Source of the DNA: Gracilaria vermiculophylla
Taxonomy: Eukaryota; Rhodophyta; Florideophyceae; Gracilariales; Gracilariaceae
NCBI GenBank assembly: GCA_019155205.2
Contig: JAHNZQ020000004.1
Span: forward strand, 4,348,664 to 4,362,046
Direction: 5' to 3'
Length of the DNA: 13,383 nt
Below the pieces are notes generated by a model. That model saw only the letters and a program-made list of their open reading frames with translations, was not told the DNA's origin and searched no databases. A program made the position numbers and the translations under genes. Of the stretch, positions 1 to 7,808 are shown piece after piece. Position 1 is the first letter of the stretch. The number at the start of each line of letters is the position of its first letter.

Positions 1-2
1 GG

Positions 3-1268
3 GTCGCGCTCGCTAACCTCAAAGAGCCGCCGTTACGGCTCCAGAAAGGAATTGTCGTCGGACTGGCACTACCCGCCCCTGCAGGACTGGCGCACCTTCC
101 TCGATCGAAAGACCTTGCGGACCGCAATTCTGTCGCCACCATGGAGTCGGAAATGACTTCAACGGCTCCAGAGGAAGAGAATCCTGCCACCTGGCAGGAG
201 AAGCTCCAAATTGGCGATGATTTCAAAGGGTATTGCCATAGGATAGTGGAGATACTATCCGCCTTTGAGGACATGTGGTCTGGTTGCCTGGGTCAGGTCA
301 GCTTGGCCAGGCACAGAATCCAGCTATCACCGGATGATAAGCCGGTAAATCAACTCCCGAGGAGGGCCAGACCCCACGCGCGTGACTTTGAACGCGATGA
401 GGTCCACCGGATGCTGGAGAAGGGCGTGATAGAGCCTTCCAATTCCAAATGGGGCTCCCCGGTGGTGTTTGTCAAAAAGAAAGATGGCTCCCTTAGGTTC
501 TGTATTGACTACAGGCGCCTTAACGAGGTGACGGTTCGCGATTCGTACCCGATACCCCGTATGTATGAATGTATCGACTCCTTAGGCGATGCGTCCGTTT
601 TCTCCACGCTGGATGCCAACAGTGGCTCCTGGCAGATTGAGATTGACGACTCCGATTAGGACAAGACAACGTTTACCTCGCACTGTGGGATCTTCAGATT
701 CCTACGGATGCCATTTGGATTGAAGAATGTACCCGCTACGTTCCAACGAGCGGTGGACATTATTCTGTCGAAGGTGAAGTGGCAGTACGCCTTGGTGTAT
801 ATCGATGACGTGATCATTTACTCCCGCAGCGTGGAGGAGCACTTCATTGATGTGAAACACGTGCTCCAACTGCTAAAGAATGCTGGGCTCACCTTGAAGC
901 TGGAAAAATGTTTCTTTTTCAAGTCGTCGGTGGACTACCTGGGGCACGTTGTGCTCACAGGCCGCCGACAGGTTTTCAGGAAAACTCAGGACGCCATCAA
1001 GGAAGCTCGCCCTCCCACAAATCAGACGGAGCTCTGCTCCTTCTTAGGCTTGTGTAACGTCTTCCGGAGGTTTGTACCGAATTTCTCCCGTATAGCGGCG
1101 CCGTTAAATGGCCTCTTGGAGAAGGACAAGCCGACGCAATTGGCTATCTTGACGGACGAGGAGTTCGAAGCCTTCGACACCCTGAAGATGAGACTAACAG
1201 AGCCACCAATCTTGGTACTTTCGAAGCGGCACGGCCGAATGGTGCTGGACACTGACGTCTGTAAATAA
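3..1268 (+). pseudogene. pol: Gypsy 1 pol: PR-RT linker and reverse transcriptase (two in-frame stops)
   Basis: RNA-dependent DNA polymerase, which would copy the element's RNA inside cytoplasmic virus-like particles. The frame is already open at base 3, so the ATG at 141 is internal and not the true start. Visible motifs are PRRARPHARDFER at the RT entry (about 357-395), VVFVKKKDGSLRFCIDYRRLN in the fingers (462-525), FSTLDANSG (600-626) with the first catalytic Asp, MPFGLKNVPATFQ (708-746), and the catalytic YIDD box at 798-809. The connection starts near 1044 with FLGLCNVFRRFVPNF. A TAG at 657-659 splits the palm just before the DKTTF motif. The next stop, TAA at 1266-1268, lies in RNase H where a Tyr is usual, so TAC to TAA is a likely origin. 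Catalytic residues remain, but the protein cannot be made in one piece. Confidence 0.88.
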
Positions 1269-1610
1269 CAGGTCGGATGTGCCCTCCTACAGGAGCAACC
1301 GGAAGGTGGACTTCAACCCATCAGATATTGCAGTCGCAGCCTCACCCCCACTAAACGGAATTATTCCACCTCGGAGCGCGAATTTCTCGCCATCGTGTGG
1401 GTGGTTTTGCTTTTACGCCCATACCTGGAAGGCGCACGTTTCACCTTGAGGACGGACCACGCACCACTGAAGTGGATACTGTCCTTGACGGATGCTTCCG
1501 GTCGCCTGGAAAGGTGGAGGTTACGCCTCCTGGAGTTCCAGTTTGACATCCTCCACCGCCCTGGCATTAAACACCAGGCAGTGGACGCGGTCTCACGGAT
1601 CACCACCGAG
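1206..1610 (+). pseudogene. pol: Gypsy 1 pol: RNase H domain
   Basis: RNase H degrades the RNA of the RNA/DNA hybrid during reverse transcription. The usual gypsy landmarks are present: DTD at 1248-1256 with the first acidic residue, SEREFLAIVW (about 1368-1397) with the catalytic Glu, LRTDHAPLKW (from 1449) with the next Asp at 1455-1457, and a closing VDAVSRI (about 1581-1601) where gypsy elements usually have an ADALSR-like motif. A TAA stop at 1266-1268 lies just after DTDVCK, and QVGCALLQEQ continues in the same frame. The reading frame from 1269 to 2549 is then uninterrupted and carries the rest of RNase H plus most of the integrase. Confidence 0.87.
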
Positions 1611-1749
1611 GGGGAAGATAAGACACCTTTAGAGGACACCATCCCGTGTGTGCTCATCGAAGACGCCGACGGGAACGAAAGATCCGATGGAGAATATTTG
1701 GAGTGCTGTGAACCAGGAGGAAAGTACAGTGTACTCCCTGAGGTGATGG

Positions 1750-2640
1750 CTCTTTTTGAAGAGGAGAAAGAAGTTCTCCCCATTACCGTAGCGGAGATCC
1801 TGAAGGAGCAGAGTACGGATGCGTACTGCAAGGAGTGCCTCGCCACTGTGGGGAGTTTCACATCGTCATTTGATGTCGACCGAGACGGCGTGCTTGTACG
1901 CCGCGCCCCCCTGGATGGAGCTCTCCAAAAGGTGGTCCCGACGAAGCTACGGGCGAGAGTTTTGTACCTCTCGCACTATCCTCGCCTCACCGGGCACCCC
2001 GGTGGATCTCGGATGTATTTCATCATGCGGAGGGAGTTCTATTGGCCAAAAATGGCTCACGACGCCTTCAAAACGGTAGTGGATTGCTATTCCTGCGCCA
2101 CCGCTAGGGGGAGTATACGGAAACATCGGACGCCGCTCACGCTGTTCCCACCTTCAGGACCGTTGGAGTTTGTGGCCATGGACATCTTGGGTCCTCTCCC
2201 CAAGACGGAGCGAGGACATCGATTTATCCTCGTGATCACGGATCGTTTTTCCAAGATCAGGCATGCCATCCCGCTCCGGAGCAATACGGCAGCAGTAATT
2301 GCCGACGTCTCTCCGGAGCATTGGGTTTATCCCTATGAGATATCGTTGTATCTCCTTACGGACAATGGCCCCCAGTTCGCGGCCAAACTCTCCAGCGCCG
2401 TCTCCGGCATGCTGGGGATGAAACAGTTGTTTACAACTGCATATCACCCCCTGACGAACGGACTGGCCGAAAGGTTCAACAAAACCATCGCCTCGAGGCT
2501 GAAGCACTACGTTGCGGACCACCAGAAGGATTGGGACGTATATGTGTGACCCCTCACGTATGCATCCAACTTACAGGTTCACCGCTCCACGGGGACTGCT
2601 CCTTTCAATTTGGTGCTCTCGCGCATCCCGCCAACTGCAG
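1750..2640 (+). pseudogene. pol: Gypsy 1 pol: integrase with intact HHCC and D,D35E residues
   Basis: Integrase inserts the cDNA into the genome. The zinc finger has His at 1974 and 1995 and Cys at 2085 and 2094 (LSHYPRLTGHPG and CYSC). The catalytic triad is Asp at 2181 (MDILGP), Asp at 2361 (TDNGPQF) and Glu at 2469 (GLAERFN). The last two are 36 codons apart, the classic D,D35E spacing. A TGA at 2547-2549 interrupts the end of the core, and the downstream PLTYASN and STGTAPFNLVLSR motifs continue in frame. Residues for chemistry are therefore all retained while the chain is cut by a nonsense codon. A linker of about 165 codons (2641-3140), including a basic YKQDFDRKV segment and LKLLA-like GPFKLLATYRD, leads to the chromodomain. 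Confidence 0.87.
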
Positions 2641-3140
2641 TCATCGAGGCACGCGCCACGGTGCACCCGGCGGATGGGCCACAGACGCCAACAGCGGCGC
2701 AAGCCAAACGCTCCATCCTAAGACGATATGAGAACGCACTCTCCCTCGCGAAGGAGAGACTCAACGCCTCGCAGAGGAGATACAAACAGGACTTCGACCG
2801 AAAGGTTATGGAAGGCCCTCATATGAAGGAAGGCGACGAGGGTTTCCTCCGCAAACCAAGGGAAAACGCCGATGAACCGCCGGACGTCACGCGCAAGTTA
2901 GCGCCGACCACCTCAGGGCCCTTTAAACTCCTTGCCACCTATAGGGATACTGTCACCATAGAGGTGAACGGGCTGAGGGATGTCGTCACCCGAAATAGGG
3001 TGACAAAAGTCCCAACGCCCAGCCTTCCAGGAATTCCCGCCACCCCACCACAGGGACAACGCGCGGAGATTCCTCATCCGACCACCTCAGGCGTGACGAC
3101 CCCACGGGATACTGGGAACCGCATCACTGCTCTCGGTTAA

Positions 3141-3380
3141 CCAATCCTGGAGGCTCCCGATGCCATGCTGACCCCTGAAGGTGACATCCTCTACGCGGTG
3201 GACCATATCGTCTCCCATCGACAAACCCCTGCAGGAGTACTGTACCGCGTCCGCTGGTATGGGTACACCTCGAAGGATGACACGGAAGAACCTCCGTAAC
3301 ATATCCCGGAGAACTTCCTTAGGGCGATACCACGCCAATCTGGTGCAGAAACGCCTCTCCACATAGGCGATTCCGTTTAG
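3141..3380 (+). pseudogene. pol: Gypsy 1 pol: C-terminal chromodomain
   Basis: Chromodomains at the end of chromoviral integrases bind modified histone tails and bias integration. The segment reads YAVDHIVSHRQTPAGV, then LYRVRWYGYTSKDDTEEPP, then HIPENFL, matching the family pattern Y-V-(E/D)-x-I-x(2)-(H/R)-R followed by Y-x-V-(K/R)-W-x-G-Y and the DxTWEP box. The Trp of TWEP is replaced by Glu (TEEP), which would disturb the aromatic cage or its packing. A TAA precedes the domain (3138-3140), a second TAA sits inside it (3297-3299), and the frame closes with TAG at 3378. Upstream and downstream sequence is in the same frame as the rest of pol. Confidence 0.8.
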
Positions 3381-3400
3381 GAAAGAGGGAGGGGGCCCCC
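3379..3400 (+). promoter_or_regulatory. Polypurine tract (candidate plus-strand primer site) with GC palindrome
   Basis: Immediately after the last pol stop comes a 17-base purine run, AGGAAAGAGGGAGGGGG (3379-3395), followed by CCCCC. GGGGGCCCCC at 3391-3400 is a perfect palindrome. LTR elements prime plus-strand DNA from such a purine tract, normally directly upstream of the 3' LTR. The sequence after it does not start with TG, so either the LTR start has decayed or this is an internal tract, with the real 3' LTR further right. The spacer 3401-3628 shows nothing coding; it has an 11-bp direct repeat TTTTCGCCTCC at 3412-3422 and 3451-3461. Confidence 0.45.
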
Positions 3401-3628
3401 GACCGGAGAGGTTTTCGCCTCCGCAGTCTATTTCCTACCTAGAGTTCTCTTTTTCGCCTCCAGGATGCCGTTGCTCGCTTTCCGCACGCTCCCGTGGCGG
3501 CACATCGTGTCGCTGAGCTCGAGGGCACGGCCTATGCATATTAAAACTACCGTTCGTGGAGCTTCTGATCCATCCGAGGGATCTTTTATTGGTCAGGGTC
3601 CTCTCACCTATAGGCCACCGAATCGAGT

Positions 3629-4444
3629 TTAATACTCCGCTTCGAGGCGCACTTTCGCCGTGAGCGCTTGGCTATCAAAGAACTCCGACAGGCTTTCCTT
3701 GAGGGCCGCCATCGAGGCTCGGTCTGTCCGGGCCTTGTGGAGCTCTAAGACCCAAGCAAGCGCCTCGCGCAGAGCCTCTACAGGAAAGGCCGGAGCAGGA
3801 CGGCCTGTAACCAGAAACGCCTGCACCAACCCCTGGAAGGGAGCCTCCAGAGCCCCAGAGGAGACTCCTCCCGACGGTGCACCCGATGCGGCCACCTCCG
3901 TTGACGGCGCAACAACCGCCACGGAAGGAGCCGCGGACGGCGGCCCAGCTGAGACGGGAGCTCCGCGACGGGATTCCGCGTGTTCTGTTGTACAGGACGG
4001 CAATGCCAAGGACGGAGTCGGTGACATCTGAGGTGACGGGGGTGAGGGACCTGGAACGCTCCGCAGGTGAGGCTGAGTAATCGGCGCAGGGACGCTCCGC
4101 AATCGGGGTTGCACCACTGGGGCCGAAAGTGCCGGGGCGGGAGCAATCTCGCCCTCATCCATAGGAGACACGGCGGCTACCGCTGCGGGTGTACCCAGCA
4201 TCGCGGCGGACCGCGGCGTTATCACCTCAGGAGACGCGCCCATAGCCTTGGGCAAAGACGCACGTGGCAAGATGATCGAAGTGATCTCCTGGACGGAACG
4301 GTGCTCCGGTCGAGGTGTGATACACCTCAGGATTGGAAGGGGACGTCGGCGCTGGAGTAGAAGAGGACATTCCGAAGGCGTACGAAGCAGGGTGGATGGC
4401 GACCGAACACGTGGTTGCTCCTGAGGAGAGAGACCTGACACCAC
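3629..4444 (-). CDS. Antisense Ala/Pro/Ser-rich ORF of unknown function behind gypsy 1 pol
   Basis: I do not recognise the protein. The minus frame is open from 4462 to the TAA at 3629. The codon at 4442-4444 is GTG; the first in-frame ATG is at 4241-4243, giving about 204 residues. The N-terminal two thirds is low-complexity (Ala, Pro, Ser, Val), with a 12-residue tandem repeat holding QPRLRSVP and QPHLRSVP (4088-4111 and 4052-4075). The C-terminal 75 residues look folded and helical: FQGLVQAFLVTGRP, FPVEALREALAWVLELHKA, ALKESLSEFFDSQALTAKV. No zinc knuckle, catalytic motif, signal peptide or membrane segment is seen. It lies opposite to and 250 bp beyond the chromovirus pol. Antisense ORFs in this place are known from plant Tat/Ogre-type gypsy elements. 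Alternatives are the Gag end of an inverted element, or a chance frame in GC-rich DNA. Confidence 0.45.
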   Translation of the reverse strand: MVSGLSPQEQPRVRSPSTLLRTPSECPLLLQRRRPLPILRCITPRPEHRSVQEITSIILPRASLPKAMGASPEVITPRSAAMLGTPAAVAAVSPMDEGEIAPAPALSAPVVQPRLRSVPAPITQPHLRSVPGPSPPSPQMSPTPSLALPSCTTEHAESRRGAPVSAGPPSAAPSVAVVAPSTEVAASGAPSGGVSSGALEAPFQGLVQAFLVTGRPAPAFPVEALREALAWVLELHKARTDRASMAALKESLSEFFDSQALTAKVRLEAEY

Positions 4445-5050
4445 TCGGGGATCGATTCGAAGTTATATGCACCACCACGGAGGGAGCCATGTCAAGCCGC
4501 CACCGTGGTATCAAAGCGAAGCCAGGCGACCAGCATCAGGCGAGTTATGGAGCACCATCGCGGGGCGCGCGCTCATATCCGTAGGAGAACGACGGAGGTG
4601 CGGACGAGACACTTATGAGTCCGGCACCTTCACGGAGATCGGATGAGCGGACGCGAAGAAGCAGGTGTTGCCAAAAAGAGTAACCTCGAAGGAGTCAGAG
4701 TAGCTAGCGCCTCCAGGGGGTCGGTATCCTCGCGGGACTGACCCAAGCTCCGTCCACGGAAGTGCGCGCTTGCACCGCGCGCGGTTCGCCGGAAGACGCG
4801 GGCACTCGCGTCGCCGATTGGCGCAGCAGCACTGACAGGTGACACCAAGAGGGAGCGGATGCAGCCGGTTGAAGGAGGAGCGAACCCACGGATGCCGTAA
4901 GGAGTCAAACGCGAGCCCGTGGCAACACGCCGCGCAGGAGTATGGAGAAGAGAAGGAACGCCTGAAGGAGAGAACGGGCAAACCGCCGGAGCTTGCACGT
5001 GCCACAACACCGATAGGAGCCACCCCAGGGATCAACAAAGCGGAAGATGC
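4445..5050 (-). pseudogene. Decayed upstream part of the antisense ORF
   Basis: The same low-complexity composition continues on the minus strand above 4444, but in shifting frames. One frame carries ASSALLIPGVAP near 5050-5015. Another carries LEALATLTPSRLLFLATP near 4710-4655. The third carries SVSSAPPSFSYGYERAP (about 4615-4565) and, after stops, SSSTPAPTSPSNPEVYHTS near 4370-4310, which would flow into the intact C-terminal frame near 4300. My reading is one antisense gene of roughly 450-480 codons, starting close to the repeat at 5087 and broken by several indels. This assignment rests on composition alone; overlapping frames in all registers are open here because the DNA is GC-rich. No function is claimed. 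Confidence 0.3.
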
Positions 5051-5086
5051 ACCTTGAGGACGTGGTGCAATTTAGAAAAGGGCGTA

Positions 5087-5250
5087 TGTAGTACAGTGGC
5101 TCCTACGGAGGTAGAGTGGTTTGGCCTTAAGGTATAATATTCCTAAGAAGGGCTCATATTTTATTAGCTGGGCCAAGTGGTGCATAATCTCGCCCGCGTG
5201 CGCTACAGTATCCTTGAGGCACGGTAGAATTTATTATTTATTTTAGATAT
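5087..5250 (+). repeat. LTR-like direct repeat, left copy (start of an LTR)
   Basis: The segment starts TGTAGTACAGTGGCTCCTAC, with the TG expected at an LTR border, and matches 13220-13383 over 164 bases without a gap. My hand count is 16 mismatches (10 transitions, 6 transversions), about 90% identity. The end of the LTR cannot be placed because the right copy runs off the window. A possible end is the CA at 5406-5407. The AT-rich stretch TTATTATTTATTTTAGATAT (5231-5250) is identical in both copies and could hold a TATA-like element. The copy may be the 3' LTR of gypsy 1 (purines AGAAAAGGG lie just upstream at 5074-5082) or the 5' LTR of gypsy 2. Confidence 0.65.
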
Positions 5251-5559
5251 TTTATGCAGGTAGTTAGTACAGTAGCGAGACCTGCCGAGGCGGGCTCCCA
5301 GCTTGATACTTAATTTGCCGGTTGAGCTCCACCCCTGGGGAAGTAAAGACAAGCACCCTTGAGTCTTCTTCCACTTTTCCGGTTGGAGTCTCTTGTCAAT
5401 CTACGCAGGTTTCCAAGACGCCGATCCCCAGGTCGCATCGTAGCAGCGCCTGTAGGAGAATTGTCCGCCCAGTGAATCTCCCCCTCCGCTTGGTGTTTGC
5501 GGATCCCCTTTCAGAATTCCCCCGGCTCGCAACTGCGGATACCGGAGACCACCTTTAGG
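5251..5559 (+). other. Rest of left LTR and leader; no Gag recognised
   Basis: This stretch probably holds the remainder of the LTR and an untranslated leader. Pyrimidine-rich TTGAGTCTTCTTCCACTTTT (5360-5379) would suit an R/U5 region. I find no convincing tRNA primer-binding site beginning TGG. The open frame at 5322-5558 has no retroviral feature (no major homology region, no CCHC knuckle). Gypsy 2 pol is already recognisable near 5630, so the Gag of that element appears to be missing. Confidence 0.4.
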
Positions 5560-6060
5560 AACACGCACCTTCGGAGTCAACAAAAACTCCTAACGGACGT
5601 TGTGCTTTACTACCTCGAGAGGAGGGCTGACAGTACCACAGCAACTTTAATCGATGCCTGGGATAATGCTGAGGTCAAGCTTCTAACAGATCAAGGTGTC
5701 TCCATGAAATGTATTCCACGTTAAATGATTGAAGTTTTGAAGAAGAAGGGATGCATCAGAGACATCGTGATGTTCCAGCCACCGGAGATATATAACATGT
5801 TTGATGAAGGTGCACAGGCAATTTCGGGCTAGAAGAAGTGTACAGCAGATCAAAAGTTGGAACTCGGACATGGCACACGTCTGCATATTCGTAACGCTTG
5901 CTGGCGCATCATGGATGTTGCTTGCGATCACGTGGTGATATGTGGAGAAACTCTGAACTGTTGGGAGCTGAACAATATGAAGCATCTGGAGGCGGCCGCA
6001 ACGAGACGTAATGGAGAAATTGATGTCAGCACGCTCGCCTGGGACCCTCCAGTGGAAAAC
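5560..6060 (+). pseudogene. pol: Gypsy 2 pol: aspartic-protease-like remnant
   Basis: The protease would cut Gag and Pol polyproteins. Frame 1 shows TATLIDAWDNAEVKLLTDQG (about 5638-5697) where an active-site (D-S/T-G) strand with a following helix is expected, then LELGHGTRLHIRNACWRIMD and VVICGETLNCWELNN (about 5857-5975), which fit the late strands of retroelement proteases (hydrophobic-hydrophobic-G then L-x-x-L). The Asp of LID could be the catalytic one, but the D-S/T-G triplet is not intact. TAA at 5722 and TAG at 5830 break the frame. The assignment rests on position before RT and on this weak pattern, so it is less sure than the other domains. Confidence 0.5.
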
Positions 6061-7167
6061 GTTCCCTATCGAATGGCATCGTTATGGTATAGTACCAGCT
6101 CTATGTACCACGGGCTTGGTAACCTGAACGATGAGAATGAGCTCCACGGAAACAGTAAATACATCGATCTCGGGAAGAATGACCCCAAAGATCTAGACGC
6201 AGCTTTAGAAAACCTTGTCCCAGATGCCAGGGACAATGGAATGACGTCCAGTGGCTGTGGACAGCTACAAAGGTTGCTTCAGAAGTACAGGAAAGTGTTC
6301 CGTCTTCGGCTGTGTAAGATACCGCCGGACAAATTCGAACAATTGCGAGTAGAAATCCCGGAGGGCTACGAGCCAGTCAAGGTGGACATCAGACGGTACA
6401 CAATGCTACATAGAAAGTAGTATATGGATACCTTCCTTCGGAAATTGGTAGACACGTGATTCACATTCACGAGTACTAAGGCCGAGTGGCAATACTCTCT
6501 ATTTATTGTACCCAGGAAATGTAGGGTGAAGTTCAGGCTCACAATCGACCTCCGTCCGCTCAATGCCACGACGAAGAAGATTGCATTGCCAATGCCTAAT
6601 CTTGAGGCAGAGATACAGGATTGTGAAGGAAATGCTGTCTTCGCTGCAATTGATCTAGTGTCAGGACATTGGCAGCTTCTGCTTCATGAGGATTAGTATG
6701 ACAAGTGCTCCTTCAGTACAACTAACGGCGTACACTAGTCTCGCAGAAAGCTCATGGGGATGACGAATGCTGTATTACGTTTCCAAGGATCAATATATCC
6801 GCTTTTTGAGCACATGAAGCAGTCTCTAAAGCTGTGGAAAGATGATTTTGAATTGTATGAGGAAGATGAGGAGGCATTGCTGGAAAGATTGGTTGAGTTT
6901 TTCCAAGAGTGTCCGGAGAAAGGCCTTTGCGTGTCTGCTCGGAAGTCTAGTTTGTTCAAAAGAGAGTTCCACTGGTGTGGCAGAATCATCGACGAACACG
7001 GATACAGAATGTATTTGACACGGGTGGAGGCCTTTCGAGATTTGCAGATGCCTCATACAGCAAACGAATTCTGTGAATTTGTCCATTGTTGTAGGAGGAT
7101 GAGTCATGGAATCCCAGATCTAGCGGCTCGAAAGCAACCGTTGAGCACGATTTCGGAACAAGCGTAA
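6061..7167 (+). pseudogene. pol: Gypsy 2 pol: pre-RT linker and reverse transcriptase
   Basis: Frame 1 continues from the protease. LQRLLQKYRKVFRL (about 6265-6306) and VRVEIPEG-like VEIPEGYEPV precede the fingers, then EWQYSLFIVPRK (6484-6519), FRLTIDLRPLNATTKK (6532-6579), FAAIDLVSGHWQL (about 6640-6678) with the first catalytic Asp, and LKLWKDDFELYEE (about 6829-6867) with the Asp-Asp pair at 6841-6846. WCGRIIDEHGYRM (6976-7014) and DLAARKQPLSTI close the thumb and connection. The segment is interrupted by TAG 6418, TGA 6457, TAG 6694, TAG 6736 and TAA 7165, all in one frame. The catalytic aspartates survive, but Lys sits where the WLDDF-type box usually has a hydrophobic residue. Confidence 0.83.
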
Positions 7168-7808
7168 GCAAGAGTCGGGAAGCGAAAAAAAAGTTGCTCT
7201 GGCGAATGCATACACGTAGCCTATCATAGGGAACACATCACGTAGGCTCGTTCGAAGAGGTTCAAAAAAGCCTTCGCAAACGTATAAGATTAGCTTTTTT
7301 CAGTGAATATAGTATTACTTGTATATTTACAGACGTTTCAGAGAAGTTTTGTTTAAGGGTAGTGACGCAGACGGGAAGAGACCAGCTGGAACACCCAGTC
7401 ATGACATAAGAGCGTAAGCCCATTGGGTTCTTGGGTAAGGCGTTCAATGAAACACAGGAAAGGTGGAAAAAGTATGAGAAGGAAGAATATGCGATCTTTC
7501 AGGTGTTTCAGAAGATGGACTACATCCTTTTTGGCCACGTCAATACCGTCGTGTTTACAGACCATCAGAATCTACTGATTGTGTTTTGTCCTACAGCGTT
7601 TGATCCATCGCTAGGAAATCACATGATATGCAAGATACAGCGATGGGCATTGTATCTTGCGAGATTCGATTACCGTATTAAGCATATTGAAGGGCACAAA
7701 AACACTTGTGCGGATATACTGAAGCGCTGGGAAAAAGGATGCCGGTCGAAACCAGCAGCCAGATCGGTCTCCAGTCCTTTGTTGACCTCAGCGCAAATCC
7801 AGCCTTAA
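7168..7808 (+). pseudogene. pol: Gypsy 2 pol: RNase H domain with two frameshifts
   Basis: The frame moves from 1 to 2 near an A8 run (7185-7192) and from 2 to 3 near 7302. Frame 3 then shows CIFTDVSEKF with the first catalytic Asp at 7332-7334, RWKKYEKEEYAIFQVFQKM (about 7461-7517) with the Glu, VVFTDHQNLL with Asp at 7560-7562, and RWALYLARFDYRIKHIEGHK (about 7644-7703) followed by NTCADILKRW, equivalent to the closing N-x-x-AD-x-LSR motif. TAA at 7407 lies between the first and second landmarks, and TAA at 7806 ends the open stretch. The A8 run is a plausible slippage site for one of the shifts. Confidence 0.82.

Larger units (their letters stand above)
1..3380 (+). mobile_element. Ty3/gypsy LTR retrotransposon (chromovirus type), pol part, 5' end outside window
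   Basis: A single reading frame (frame 3) runs from base 3 to the TAG at 3378-3380 and shows, in order, a PR-RT linker, reverse transcriptase, RNase H, zinc-finger integrase and a C-terminal chromodomain. That order (RT-RH-IN) defines Ty3/gypsy, and the terminal chromodomain defines chromoviruses. The frame is interrupted by stops at 657 (TAG), 1266 (TAA), 2547 (TGA), 3138 (TAA) and 3297 (TAA), but homology continues in the same frame across each, so I see no indel in nearly 3.4 kb. Gag, most of the protease and the 5' LTR lie left of the window. The 3' LTR is uncertain: it could be the repeat starting at 5087, or it may be lost. The element is non-autonomous as it stands. Confidence 0.9.

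Noticed and set aside
141..659. A separate gene starting at ATG 141 (GCCACCATGG context)
   Set aside because: The frame is open without break from base 3 and the preceding residues fit the PR-RT linker, so this ATG is internal. The good Kozak-like context is noted but is likely chance.
2610..3140. Independent gene downstream of integrase
   Set aside because: It is in the same frame as pol and continues PLTYASN and STGTAPFN of the integrase; only the TGA at 2547 separates them.
3660..4031. Plus-strand open frames over the antisense ORF (also 3877-4080 and 4067-4360)
   Set aside because: Shadow frames in GC-rich DNA; composition and the helical C-terminus favour the minus frame ending at 3629.
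4613..5038. Minus-strand 141-codon ORF as an intact gene
   Set aside because: It opens with TTG rather than ATG and overlaps an equally long open frame in another register; treated as decayed upstream part of the antisense ORF.
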